Under the pieces are notes generated by a model. That model was not told the origin of the DNA, made no database searches, and saw only the letters and a list, made by a program, of their open reading frames with translations. This document shows, piece after piece, positions 22,501 through 35,900 of a stretch of DNA of 64,000 nt. Position 1 is the first letter of the stretch; each line of letters begins with the position of its first letter. Location of the stretch: assembly GCA_031771865.1 (NCBI GenBank), contig JASISA010000009.1, forward strand, positions 1,364,001 to 1,428,000, in the 5' to 3' direction. This stretch comes from Nothophaeocryptopus gaeumannii. Lineage: Eukaryota; Ascomycota; Dothideomycetes; Mycosphaerellales; Mycosphaerellaceae. Made by a program: the position numbers and the translations under genes.

Positions 22501-25500
22501 CTTAGCAGGTAGAGGTAATGCGTTAAGCGTTCTATTACTACGGAGGCAGTCGACCTATTTTAAAGAGTGTGCCTTACCGCTAGGCTCTAAGCGAGGTTTG
22601 AGTTTGGCTTGGGGGTACGTGCGTTGTATACAGTAGAGCTACTGTAGTTCTAAATCCCATCCCTGCGTCCATGTTGTTGGCCGGGAGAGGGTTTTGATGC
22701 ATGATGAGCGGTGATAGACAAGGCCCGTCTGCGAGGCTACGCACAGCGGTTACAGCCACAGACCCCGAGAGGCTTTGCACAAGTCAAGTCTTTCGATGTT
22801 TAGAGTCTTGCCCAGTGTGCTAGCAAAAGTCAGTTGCGCAATGAGCAGGAGGGCCCATGCAAACTCTGTTTTCTTTTTTGACGACATCCCCTTCCCACGC
22901 AGCATCACCAGCAATTCCGATGTCTTTTGCTAGCGAAACTGCGCCCACTCTGCACCCAGCGTCGGCATGTTTCATCCGGCCGAACCAGCGACACCATCCC
23001 AGTCGAGGATCACACGCCCGCTGTTCTACGCGACTCACCTTCAATTTCCGTTTAGAGTCGTCATCGACGCAGGTGCAGAACGAGATTGCAGGTCGCCCTG
23101 AGCATCCGCCTGTTCTGCATACGCGCCGCCAGCCAGCAGTCCGAACCAGCGCGGTGCGAGCGCACGGAGACTCCCTCAACCACTACCGCTATCAATTAAC
23201 GGGACTAGCAGTACCGATGGTAGCGGTAGCAGCAGCAGAATGCCCTGTTTGGTGCAGCACTGGTCTGTCCTGTCCTGCTCCGTCCCGCTCTGTCCAGTCC
23301 GCCGCCAAGCGAGCAAGTGTCAAACAATAGACGTCTGAAATCGCCTGCCGCTGTGTCACCACGGCGAGGCGACGGCGAGCTGCTGTGCACGGCGGTGGAA
23401 AGGCTCTCATCATGCTTGACAAGGGAAGATGGTGACTGGTGACCGCTCTGCACGTGAACTCCATGTGCCGCCGTGCCAGCTGCTGCCGACCCAAACCAGG
23501 ATGGCCATGACCTCCCCCCTAGGGCTCGCCAGCAGCAGCCCTGTTTGCATGATTGCGTCGGGTGCCTGGGCGTGGTTGTTGTAGATCGCGCGCCAACTTG
23601 CCTGCTCTTCTGCGCAAGCTTTCGAGAGCCTCACTTCTCTCATCACCCCAAACCAGACACACTTCAGCCGCAACTCTCTACTGCCGCACTGTTTTTGAAT
23701 CCGCATAACCTGGCTAGCTGCCCGTGCAGCGAGTATGCAGCATGACTACTGGCTATTCCCCCAAGCCCGCAGCGATATTTTAACGTCCGCTGCCCAGATG
23801 CAGTAACTGCAGATTGCCGGGTTTGGCGTCTGTTGGCGCCTGAAAATCCCATTGCCCAGGAGTCGTCGCTCTGCCTTTGATGAACTCTGTACCGTCGAGC
23901 AATATATTATATTGCCCGGCTAGAGATACACCGGCTCGGTCCGTTCTGCTGGTCTTACGATCTGGAGGTCTGAGATCTCAGAACGAATGCTCCGAAACAC
24001 GCGTAGCTGGGCCATCGTGCGTTCACGGCAGTGGATCGAAAACGACCGTGTGAACGCCGTGACTGGGATGTCACACGCAGCTGCGTCCGGACGGTGAACG
24101 ATCGACTCGTAGCGGCTTCGGCAATCACCACACCTATCCATCCTGGCGCTCTCGGAGAAGCAATACAAGCAATAGCGGCGGCGCTCGTCACTTCTCCAGC
24201 AGCGGGCCGAGCGCGGCGTGGTGGACTCGCTGCTGCGGCGAAGGATGACCTAAGAGACGCCGGCAGCAGCTCTCGTCTTGTGTCTCTCAGATGCAGCAGC
24301 TATGCTCTGCAGGAGATATTGCCACAGGTACACAGGCGGTCCACGGGCGACTAGTCCCCGCAGAGGCCCGTGCCAGAGCTCAGAGGATTCCACACCTGCA
24401 CCTACCCCTACTAGCACAACCGGGCTCCAACGGCTATCTCGCAGCCAACCACCCGAGGTGAGCGTGCGTTGTGACAGGGTACTTGGGGCCATGGGGTGTC
24501 CACCCGGCCCCATCGGAGTCAAACTGCTGTCTAGCCTTGTCGGAGGGGCATGACCCGCCCCGTCACTTGTGCTTGTGAGAGTCTACTACAGTTTTTCTGA
24601 TCGCTTCAGCAGTCTAGGATCGATTTGGGAGCATGGCGGACATATCATCGTTTACGGTTCTCAATACTCGTTCGGTAAACCACCCGCATTGTCGGGTCTG
24701 TCCCGAACCTGCTAAAGGCCAACCTCGCCTGCCATTCCCCAGCGCCTGCTTGTTTGAAGTCCTTGATGCTTGCATGCACTCCAGCACACCGTCTCTGGAT
24801 ATCAAGATTAAGGAACGTGCCACAATTCGGGAGGTTCCGCTCGCTCTTCACCACTTATCAGGACGCAATCAAATCACCATCTAATTGCTTCAGCAGAATC
24901 CGACAGTCAGGCACTGGAACATTTGCCTACGATAGCATTGCACCCTCCGGGTCCTGGGGTGGAGGCATTGCCTGGTCGTCGCGAGCGCGCTATCATTAGT
25001 TCTGACATCTTCCCTGCGTGGTCGCCTCGAGCCTCGAACACCATCCATTAGAACTCCACTTTCCTGCGAGCCTTTCACGAGTCGAAGAGCCTGAAGTACC
25101 TACCCGGCGATACTCGAATCATCAATCGTCAGCCACAAAGTCTCTCAGTGGTCCTATTCCTGACGTTCAAGTCGATCGGCATCTTTTCAGATCAGTCGAC
25201 TTGAAGAAGGTCAAATCTTTGGCAGTCAGCACCGGCCCGTTCGTTTCTGGGGAACTGAAGGCACGTCCCTCACGGGAGCAAGGCGACGGCTGCGGTCGCT
25301 GTCATCGATTCAAGGTCGTTCCATCGCCTTGCGAGCCTTCTGGCAGCATTTCTTTCACAAGAACCCATGTTTACCAAGAGCCAACTCTGAGACACTCCTT
25401 CGGCTCGACTCCACCGCGGCGGCGAACTCTTTTGACCCACGGCAGGATTTACCAGAACTGCCGCACTGAACAGCAGAGATTGACGCCGCTATCTTCGCTG

Positions 25501-25563
25501 ACATCGCGGCTTCGATATCAAGGCGCCAGGCCGACAACTTCACAGGCGCATTGATCATTTACG
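22501..25563. other. Upstream region of the homeobox gene, no recognisable gene
   Basis: Roughly 3 kb of non-RIP sequence from about 22570. Open frames such as 22857-23330 and 25018-25554 have Ser/Pro/Arg-biased products without motifs and compete with equally long frames on the other strand. The likeliest content is promoter and 5' UTR of the downstream homeodomain gene. Long upstream regions are usual for such regulators, but no element can be named from sequence alone. Confidence 0.45.
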
Positions 25564-25611
25564 GTGCGTTAGGGATTTCATTACGCAATGTAACTTGCTA
25601 ACTTTCCACAG
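25564..25611 (+). other. Putative 5' UTR intron of the homeobox gene
   Basis: A 48-bp candidate intron: donor GTGCGT at 25564, branch-like TGCTAAC and acceptor CACAG ending at 25611, 21 bp before the start codon. It follows the same style as the three coding introns. Confidence 0.45.
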
Positions 25612-25632
25612 AGCAGAACTTCTGTCTCTCAA

Positions 25633-27504
25633 ATGGTTGAGGAACGGTTCAAGGTGCCACTATCGCCGCCAAACTCTCCGCGTATGTCGGACGCAGCGGC
25701 TAAGAAGAGCGACTACCACTACCCACAGGTGCCGCATCAGTCACACAATCAGTTGCATCCATCTCATGAGAGCACTCATCTCTACCAGCAACAAGACCAG
25801 CAGCGTCCTTCGTTGCGCTCGTACAAGAGCTACCCTTACTCGTTGGGTCCTTCCAGCCGATCCAGCCATGACGACTCTAGCACTCCTACCGCTTCAGACT
25901 ACACGGATCGATTGGCATCATCGAATCAATCCGTGAACTTAGCAGACGTCCCGAGAGCTGCTTACGGCGACTCAACGCCGGCGAGCCCAGCCGACCGTCT
26001 GACGCCTCGATCTCCTGGCTCTCAGAGCAAAGACGACGCCGACGATGACGATTTACTCGAATTCGGCGGCGAAGATCAAGACGACGATGGTGACAAGCCA
26101 CCGTTGACGGCGGCAGAGTTGCGTGCCCAGAAGAGGAAGATGAAGCGGTTTCGGTTAGTCTCGGACCGGAAGCCACCATACCGTTGAGCAGCAGTGCTAA
26201 CATGTCTTAGGCTCACGCATTCGCAAACCCGATTCCTCATGAGCGAGTTTGCGCGGCAAGCACACCCAGATGCCGCACATCGTGAGCGTTTGGCGAGGGA
26301 GATTCCTGGGCTGTCTGCAAGACAAGTCCAGGTATGGTTCCAAAATCGGTACGCCATTGCACACACGGAAAGATCATACTACAGCGCGGACTAACGGCTT
26401 GACAAGACGAGCGAAGCTCAAGCGATTAACGCATGATGACCGAGAACGAATGATGAGATCGAGGGCGCTGCCGGCAGACTTCGACACGACCCAGGCATTG
26501 CACTCGCGGTTCGGAGCGCCGCCTCCATCGATGGGAGGACCGATATCATCGATGGGAGCATATCTCCCTTATGGCGACAATGGCGGAATACGACTTTTGA
26601 CGTTGGACACGCTGCGACGTGTTCCAGATTATGAGCACTATGGCCAGCAGTACGCGAGTCCGACCGGCGTCAGTCCTGCGCTGGGAGCGTTTGCTTTCAC
26701 TCCACCACAGTCGGCATCAGAACATCTTTCGCCCGGTTCTGCTGCCAGTAGTATGTCGCCATATGTTCTCCAACAGTCATCGTCGTACGATCGAAGAACA
26801 CCTACGGGACTTCCAACATCGGCTCCATTTTCAGCCCAATCGCAACTTCAACGCATGCCGCTTCACGAACGATTGAATCGAAGCGTTGGGGAGCCAACAG
26901 GCTCACCCTTGCGTACGAGCGTTTCATACGCGAGTCTGACCAGTGCGGCAGGACAGCCCAGGCATGTTCCCGAACGAGCAGCGTCATTTTCAGAGCATTC
27001 ATACAATCAGCAACGGCCGCATTTACAGAGTATCAATAATCCTAGTGTGAGCGAATCTGGTCCATATGGCCTGGGCTTTTCATGTACGTTCTCAGACAGG
27101 AGAAGGATGTAACCGAGTACTGACGGATCGCAGGTTCCCAATATCAACAGAGTGAACAACCTCAACAATCAACAATGGCAGCCGGTGCATCGCAATCGAC
27201 AGACGCAGACCATCTTCGACGGTTTGGAATACCTTCGTACCATCACTACCCGTCCTCGAACTTCCCTTCTCAGATGCCGCAGTATTCGAGCTACACAGCG
27301 CAGTATCCGCAAAGTTACCAAGGCGCTTACTCTCATCAGAGTCAAATCACCGGACCCACGTCGCAACGGACTTCTCAAGTTCAACACTCGCATTCTGGAT
27401 ATCAAACGATGCCAGGAGCTTCACAGCAATACTTGCACATGGGCGCTACCGACGGTCAGTCCGTCACAGACAGTCAGTCTCACGATATGCCACCGGCGTA
27501 CTGA
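25633..27504 (+). CDS. Homeodomain transcription factor, four exons
   Basis: Proposed exons 25633-26153, 26211-26348, 26407-27083 and 27134-27504, giving 568 aa. The introns are 57, 58 and 50 bp with donors GTTAGT, GTACGC and GTACGT and branch-like GCTAAC, ACTAAC and ACTGAC, and all junctions keep frame. After a Ser/Gln-rich N-terminus and an acidic run (about residues 133-156), the homeodomain spans about 165-226: RFLMSEFARQAHPDAAHRER, then REIPGLSARQVQVWFQNRRA. The recognition helix is complete only after splicing of intron 2, which lies inside the NRR codons. The long C-terminal region is Ser/Gln/Pro-rich, typical of an activation or low-complexity segment. It should be a nuclear DNA-binding regulator. 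I recall fungal homologues with the same RERMMRSRALP...FDTTQALH extension but cannot name the orthologue with confidence. Confidence 0.88.
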
Positions 27505-30500
27505 ACGTCTTCACTGTCCGATGGGCTATGCTGCCGACCTCGTCAAGTCTCTGACGACCGTTTTCGAGCGAAAGCTGCGATTTGTCAGGGCTTCCATGCC
27601 TTGATGTCGACATCTAGCGCTTCTAGCTAGTATACGCTACGGCAACAGACGGGAGACACGGATAGACAATGGCATTCGGCACTTCAAGAATCGCCGTTCC
27701 GGTGTTGAATGGGCATTTCGGACAACATGCACAGGGGTTACGGTTTACGTGGTCCAGTGTCTCTGACTATCTCTTCTCAGGCCACCTTCACTTCTTCTTC
27801 TTCGGGCCGACTACCACTTCTCGTCCATCATCATCACCATCACGAGTATCACTACCAACGGACCTGTGGAATATCATTTCAAATGGTAATATTAAGTGGG
27901 AGAAGTTTGAGGAAAGGGATGCGCTGCTGCTGCTTGGCATGGACCAACGAAGCGTCCTACAGAAGACGAGACGGGCAAGCGCTTCAAACTACTACCTCGG
28001 GCATCGATACGCAGCGGTCAGGATACCCACGTCGTTTCTAAATTCATTCGGCAAAATCATCGAAAGTGGATGGTCGGTCAGAAATTTCAATCTCAATCCT
28101 CCTTTTCCCTCATCATCAGCAAAGCAAGTGCACACATTCTTCTAGAAAACTTGCGTTCGCTTCCTCCGTCTGGAAGGTACTGGTTGTTGGTTGATATAAG
28201 GTAGTATACTTAAATTTTGCTCGCGCGCGGCTTTGGTCCGCCAACAGGAAAGGATACTCACTGGAGAGTTGTGACTAACTAGCATGAGCATGACTCTTTT
28301 GCTCTGACCACATCTACCAGCTTTTCTTCCCTCCTTCCTTCTCCAACTTCATGCAATCCTTTCGACATAAGCGGCCTCACTGTACTCACCAATACTCCAG
28401 AAGGAAGGTGTTCGATCCAACGCGAACTACTACATGACGTTTGGATTGTTTCCGCGGAGCGGTAGATCGACATGAACTACGCGACTACTGGATGCTAGAA
28501 TCACGGTTCTTTTCTTCCATGTTCGGCTCCGAAGAGTGATGGAGTACTTTGATCACTAATACTATTTGAAGTTGTACCTAATCGATTACCCCTTCTTTTT
28601 CCTCAAGGCCCCAAGCGACGGATGACTATTGTATCCTAAGACACTGAACGATCTTACTCTACTTACTAAGAGTGCTCTGGACTTATACTTGAAACCGACG
28701 GAGCTGTTCGCTTCTCCTCGCGAAGTCGGCCCGAGATGTCCTTAGGCCGATTCTCCCATTCACAAGAACAAAATCCCTTCTTTGCGGCCGTAACATCTCT
28801 ATTCAAGATTCAAACGACGAACGAAGCTCGCACTGATACTGACTGACTGACCTAAGCAAGTGATGTCTTCCAAGAAGCACTGGCCTTCCACGACCAAGAG
28901 ATGCCCAAAGCAAGCCGAGACGGAAACCAAAATTCACGGCTTCGGATCCTTGGCAAGCATTATGTTCGACCTAGTTGCCCTTCCGCGCGAATAGTCAGGG
29001 ACCGGCGAGTATGTATCTCCTAGTGCTGCGAACCGCGGGCCCGCACGTGTTGAAGGAATAGCTGAGACATCGGATGCAACTGTACAGCGACATTATGGAA
29101 AAGAGTAGTAGTGAAGAAATCCGCCGCGGCCGCGCCCGATCTCGCTAACTTGAAGAAACGCCTTTTGATGCAAAGAAATGACCCTTGAACGCTACTGTCA
29201 GACCCGCACGCTGTTCGCAGTTTACTCCGATGACTACTTGACCTCCTAGCAAGCAGTTCGTTCGTTGCATCACAACTCGCTTATCGAAGACATTGATTTG
29301 AACAAGTCTAAAAACCGCATTCACCGCGCGGAGATGAGCCGAGACAAGTGAGGAAGAGGCGGGACGTGGGAAGTGGACGAGACCTCCGGTGATGCCATTC
29401 AGTTGGGTTCAGACATGGGGCCTTCACATATCAAAGACCGAGGTAGCCGGGCGTTAAGATAACCGACCGTGGACCTTTGTATCACATCTGTCGTCCATTC
29501 TCGATGGTGGAAAATACCCCCAAGAAACAAACAATGCGGAAAGAAACTTCGAGAAGCAACAGAGAAGGGGAGCATAGGGAGATTGCTCGAGCGCTTAAGG
29601 GCGTACGAAGTTGATTACTCCAGCGCTTGCTTGCGGATGCATATGTGCGCTCAAGGGGCTAGTCAAGGGTTTGATATCGATGAACGACTGTTCGGTGGAT
29701 GGCCAGTGGAGTTCCGCACAAGCGATTGTTGCAAGTGACAAGTCTCACTTCCTCAGATGTTGTGCGATGGTTGCTGAACACGGATCGGGGCGAGGATCGT
29801 CTGAAGATCGGTTCGTATAGACTTCATATGCTCATCCGAGATCGAAGGAGTAAGGACATTGCGTGTCAGTACGACAATGGGAGACTGAGGGATAGGGCTG
29901 ATGACAGAGTGGCGTCGTCGGCAAGTCGTAACGGCGATGTGACAGAGATCGAAATGGACCGCTTCCGGGCGAGCGTTGCTTGAGGGATCCGGCGCCGTCC
30001 GTATCATCTTTTCCTCAATAGAGGCCTATGGTCGTCACGAAGGAATTTGTGGAGGCGCAGGGCTCGACGAGCACCGCCTTCCACGAGGCTCCGGATCACT
30101 GACTGGTCGAAGGCTGACCATGGCACTCAGGTCCTACATCGATCTTTTCGCTCTCTGTGTCAAACCTGGGCTCGGAGGCGCCACCTCTTGAACTCCTAAC
30201 AATCCCAGATCGAGATGATCACAGAGCCAGTATGATCTGAGGAGGTCGACTCTACTCCCGACAACCCAGATCGTTCGCTTGTCACCGCCAACGAGCCAAC
30301 GAAGACCCAATGCATCGGACCAGGTTCAGGGCAATCATTGGGTAGCTGAATTCGATGCAGCTTGCAAAACCCATCTTGCGGTCAGTCACTCTGGTACAAA
30401 TCTCACGGCACGACAGGCTGTTGCGGTGAGGACAAGCTGGGTTTTGGGAGAATATGTGGGCATCGTACCTGTAGCATCAAGAGTCTCGGTGCTCCGGTCT

Positions 30501-32924
30501 GGCCAGATGCCTTCATCACGCTTTGGAGGGATCAACGGTGCTCTTTGATCTGATCGATCAAGGCCAAGATATCAAGAGTTCACGACCATCTCTCTTTGAG
30601 TATGGTACTTCCAGACAGCCGCCCTTCGGTCGAAGCAGACACTCCCACGTGGAAGCATGCTAGCCGATGCAAGGCTTACTCCAGACATCTGATCTCAGAC
30701 TTATGGTCTGCGCCGGAACGAGTGGCCTCGTATCCTTTCCGAGCTGAAGAGTATGGATAGCAACTCGTCGTTCCGCTGTTCCGTATCCAGACGAGTGTGA
30801 CGCCACGGGATACTTCCCAAAGCCTATTCACAACTCCGAGTACAGGTAGGCATCGATGTCATGAGACATTGAAATTTTTCCATGCTGTTGGCTATAGCTT
30901 CTCTGCCGAACGCCAGCGTCCCAGGGACATCGCCGGAGTTTCATCCATGCCGAAAGCGTACTGAGGCACATTACGTTTCAAGACACCAGGCACAAGCGCA
31001 GATCTGAAAGCATGCGCCATGTGGTTAGGCACAATCTGATGTGACAGGAGGCTGCGCACGCTTTGATGCAGTCACACAGCGAATGCAGTCCGCGTTCAAG
31101 AAAGGTGCAGCTCCGAGCCAAGGTACTGTTCAGGAGGCTGAGACGCCGTGTCGTCTCACGGTCTGTCGCGCAAGCACGTCCGACGTGGTCAGAATGCGAT
31201 CTCGCGTGTCGAATGCTGGAAAGCGGCTGACAAGCTTCTAGCGCGATCCCTGGGAATCGAATGGCCCGGCGGACCGAAAGCCATGGGGAATGAATTCCAG
31301 GATGCCGGTTTCAGAAAACGGAAGATTTTGCAGCCTTAGTTAGCAATGCGTACTACAACACTGCGTGGATCTCCTGTTGAATACATCTAAAGCGTGATCC
31401 TGCGTGCTCGAGTTGTCAGTATTATAAAGGAGAGAGCTCAGTCCTTTCCAAATTCGCCTGCGCATGTGAGTGTGGCTTGGGCAAAGTTCGTGCCTCAGGC
31501 GATAGTTCTACAGCCAAGACGGCGTACGAGCTCGCAGCCAAGACGGCGTACGAGTCCGCAGCCAATATTTATAGTGCTCCGTCCCGGTGAACACCAACTG
31601 GTCAGTCGGCCTCCTGCCAACGCAGCGTTGTTTGCAAGAAAAGGAGCAGCCTGCGAGAGCGTGGCAATGAGTCTCGCAAGGCCACATAGCTGTGGCGCAT
31701 GAATACGTCCGTGGCCAATCGCGCAGCATTTCAGGTAACATCATTATGCATGAGATGCAGCTCGGCATCGTTCCTTTCCCTTTGCACGCTTTGAGTCATT
31801 GCGCTTTGCATGTGGGATGGACGTCTGTCGACCACGTCGTCGCCGCTCAAGGCATCCGTTTGAGACATCTGGACCATCTCCGCACGCCAACCATGGGATG
31901 TGCAAGCGCCAAGTCCGACACAGAGATCTCTGCGTGGGATGACGGCTTTGGACGGTGGCGTGGACAGCTGTGTTAGCGATCTTGCTTCGGTGATAAGGAG
32001 AGGTATCCAGCCGGGAGGCCGCATGTACAAACGAGGGGCGTGGGAGTAGTCGGGGTAGACTTTGCTTCTTGCTTTCAATTGTTGATGCGGCCGCCAACAA
32101 AGGACAAGGTGAAAGCCCGAACGTCTCTGTTGCTGGCAGTGCCGGTGCCGGTGTCACTATACGACAGGAGCGGGGGCTGATAGAGGTGCTATTCAGGCAA
32201 GGAGGTGAAAATACAAGGCCCATTGTAGCACGCCCGTGAGGTAAGGAGAGCGTTCGTAGGCAGGGATGCGGGCGGAGAGAAGCTCGCAAACAACGACACC
32301 CTGGCAACGTGAAGAAGGCGGCGTGGTCGTTGTGAGTGAGCGTTTGGTGAATGTCTGCGTGCAAGTGAAGTCAGTCGAGGGCAATGAGTCGCATGTGAGG
32401 CATCGTACGTACCGCTTGCTGGCATTGCTCGCAAATTTAGAGTTCCATGTAAGGCTTGGCAACGCTCTGAGGCTCAGTGCGCCGCTTCCCTACCCCTTCC
32501 GCCAAAAGTTTTCGCTGCTTTTACCTCGACCTCGCTCTCCTCGACACCATCGAGACATACCCCGTCTCCAGTGCGTATCTCCCATCGAGATACCATCCCC
32601 CCCGAAGACAGCAACGTTCTCGCGTAATTGCAGAACTGCCCTTCTCCCCTCTACCGACCATACGGCGCCGTCTGCGTTCACCACGCTTGACCGTGCAGCC
32701 CGGTTCGAACCATTCACCACCGCGCCGCGACGAGCATATAGCAATATTTGCTTATTCCTCCGCTCACCCTCGAGCATCTAATATCGCCGACCGCGGATTC
32801 GACATTCGACGTCGCATCACCGCCGACATCAACACCACCGCTCGCGCACCACCACCAACCGAACGAAATCCCTCCGCACGCCGCTCGCGACTCGGGTCGT
32901 CCGCACGTGTACAGCAGCTCGCTC
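27505..32924. other. Gene-poor region between homeobox and eIF4G genes
   Basis: About 5.4 kb of non-RIP sequence without a convincing coding region. The longest frames (27669-28145 +, 31744-32364 -, 32477-33130 +) are compositionally biased and lack motifs. No tRNA or rRNA signature was noticed. The right end (about 32470-32920) is C- and CT-rich, as expected for the 5' UTR and promoter of the highly expressed eIF4G gene. Confidence 0.45.
31511..31565. repeat. Short tandem duplication, 24-bp unit
   Basis: Two copies of a 24-bp unit (31511-31534 and 31535-31558), identical except near the unit end, followed by the first 7 bases of a third copy. Not associated with a recognised gene. Confidence 0.85.
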
Positions 32925-35900
32925 ATGACAAGCGCGGTCTCTGGAAGCTCGCAGCAGTCTTCCGCCTCCGCTCACCAGCAACCCACGTCCACCACGCCGT
33001 CGCTCACTTCCAATACGACTTCACCACTGAACGGAGCTGTGCCGGCACAGCTTCCAGTGAAGTCGTACGCCACAGCCACCAAGACGGCGACTCCACCCAC
33101 TCAGGCTGGAGCCTCTGCACCAGCACATAATGCAAAGCCAGCAGACTCGCAGGTAAACGGTGCGATGGCGCAGAATGGCTCCCAGCCCAATGGAACAGCA
33201 GACCACGGCCGCAAGCCGTCGGTAGTCATCAACGCCTCAGGTGCATCCGGCAACTATCCCAACGGAGGACCTGTCAGTCAAAACGGAAACCGTCCTGCCA
33301 TCAGCTTCGGCTCGATGAATGCGCAGGGTGGCGAGACATCAGGCAGTGCGCCCTTCCAAACTCAGAACGCCTCATTGCCCGTCTCGCGTGACAACCCGCG
33401 CGTCACCTCGCCTGCGCACTCTCCGTCCCCGATTCCTCAACCCGCAGCAAGCGGTGGCAGACCACCTTCTGGCTTGACAAACCAGAACAACGGCGGTCTT
33501 GCCTTTGGTCAACTTCCTGCTGACACCGAAATGGTATGCAGCCGGCCGAGTCACATGATCCCGGCAAATGTAAGCTAACTTTGGTGCAGATGCGCGGCCA
33601 AGTCCCACAAAACCTGTCAAATGTACCGATCCACGAGCGACGCAACTCGCAATCTATGCAATCCGACATGTCCAACCCAGGCATGCCCCGTCCAGGCGGT
33701 TTCCAACCGCAAGGCCGCGGCGCTGGTCGAGGCTTCACTCCTCAGCAACCAGGCTATATGGGATCACCGAGACAGCAATATGGCGCTATGCCCGGACAGG
33801 CACGCGGTCCACACATGCCGCAGTTCTCGCAAGGTGGTACTCCCGGATCTCCATTCACCAGACAGCGAGCCAGTCCGGCACCGATGAACGCACAGCCACA
33901 CATGCCACACATGGGAGCTAACCAGCAGATGCCATACCCCGGCTACTCTCATCAGCTTCACCCACAGCATCAAGTAAATATGACCCTTTCCCCTTTCGCA
34001 GTTCAGTCGACTTCGCAGTCGACTTCGCGTTCTGTGTCTGCGAGCTCGCTCCGGCAAGTCAGCAAATCTGAGGATCTTCCCAAGTCTGAGGACAAGGGGG
34101 ACAGCCCGATGATACAGAACGCAGTCGGCAGATCGATTTCAACCTCAGCATCCGACAAGAAGAATCTAACCACCATTTTTGAACAGCAGATGTACGGCAT
34201 GCCACCTTACGATCCGAACCAGGGCTATTACCAGCCTTACTACTACCCACAACAGTATGGCCAAGGCCCGCCGCAAAGCCCTCGCCCACAGTATCCGAGT
34301 CCATTCCCAGGCGCGCCTGGCGCAGGGATGCAGCCACCCTTCCACCCGCCGCAGACTCCTGGCATGGCACGAACACCCTCGCAGGCTTCTGAGCGTCCAT
34401 CCTCAAGCCTTGGTCACCCACAAACACCCGGTCAAAGCGCTCCTGTTCCTACAGGTACACCCGTGCCAACTCCGCAGGCACCTTCCCAGTCATCAAGTTT
34501 CGTGAAGCCTACTCGAAAGAGTAACGCTATCAAGATCACCGATGCATCTGGTAACGCTGTCAGCTTTACCAAGCCTTCTCCTACTCCGACCGCTCAGGCG
34601 CAGCCCTCAACTCCTGTCATTGTCTCCACACCTAACGCGCCGACTCCGCCTCCCCGAGCCGCAAGCAACAATCACAATCGAGCTGAAAGCAAGAGCACCA
34701 AGAGTTCCGAGGAGACAAAGACTGCCTTTGCCGAGCAGGTGAAGCGGCGAGTCGAAGAGGAGAAGAGGCAAAAGGAGCAAGAAGCTGCAGATGCCAAGAA
34801 GAAAGAGACTGAGAAGAGCGAAGCCGCTCAGAAGGCGGAGCAGGACGCACAGAACAAGCTCAAGGAGGCCGCTGCCGACGCAGAGAAAGCCGCTGCTAAG
34901 GCGGCTGCTGACAAGAAGGCGGAAGAAGATGCCGATGCAGCGAAGAAGGCCCTTGAGACTGAGGAGGCAGACAAGAAGCGCAAGGAGCAGGAAGAAGAGG
35001 AGCGCTTCGAGCGCGAGATTGCCGAAATGGAGGCAAAGGAGCGTGAAGAAGAGGAGCGCGAGCGTGCCTACACAGAGAAGAAGAACAAAGAGAAGGCTGA
35101 GAAGGCCGCAGCTGAGAAGGAGCGCGCCTCCAAGATTGATGAGGACCTCAAGCGCGCAGAGCGTGAAGCCGAGGAGCGTGAGGAAGCCCGCGAGCGTGAG
35201 CGTGAAGAGGAGTCAAAGACAACCGAGCCAGATGATGAAGCCAAGGCCCTGTTCGCGTCGCTTAAGAAGCCACAGCTGGGACCAGGCGCCTCATCAGATG
35301 CTACTCCCAGCGGCACTGAGACCCCGACATCTGAGAAAGACGCTCAGGAATCAGAGTCTACGCCCATCGCGCCAGCCCAGCGTGCTCTTGGTCAGAAGCC
35401 CAAGCCGGCTCATCTCAAGCTTGAGACTAACAAGGCTGTCGAACCATCCCAGCCCACCCCTGGTATGCAAGCGCTCAAGTCATCTCGTCTGCTTGAGCTC
35501 AGAGAGGAGCCTCGCTACCCTGAGGGTGTCAAATCGCCTAACCCAGCGCTGAACCAGGCGGCGCAGCGCAAGGGTCGCGCATACGACAAGGACTTCTTGC
35601 TGCAGTTCCAGCAAGTCTTCAAGGAGAAGCCATCCGTTGACTGGGACCAGAAGGTCAAGGACACTCTTGGACCAGGCGACGAGCCTGGCTCTGCTCGACC
35701 CAACTCAGCACGTACTCCTTCTGGCATGGGAGGACGACAAGGATCTCGTCCAGGCAACGTCGGCTTCGGCGGTCCTATGGGCAACTTTGGTGGAGGCGCT
35801 GTGGGCGGGCCACGCACTCTACCAGCAGGCACGACTTCTGAGCAGAGATTCATGGCATCGTCCATGGGTGGCGCACCACCTGCTGGTCGTCCCGGCGCTC

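Noticed and set aside
25018..25554. 178-codon plus-strand frame upstream of the homeobox gene
   Set aside because: No motif, biased composition, stops before the putative 5' UTR intron and cannot join the downstream frame.
27669..28145. 158-codon plus-strand frame after the homeobox gene
   Set aside because: Low-complexity Ser-rich product in a likely 3' UTR/intergenic region.
31744..32364. 206-codon minus-strand frame
   Set aside because: His/Ser/Arg/Pro-rich, overlaps other frames of similar length, no recognisable family.
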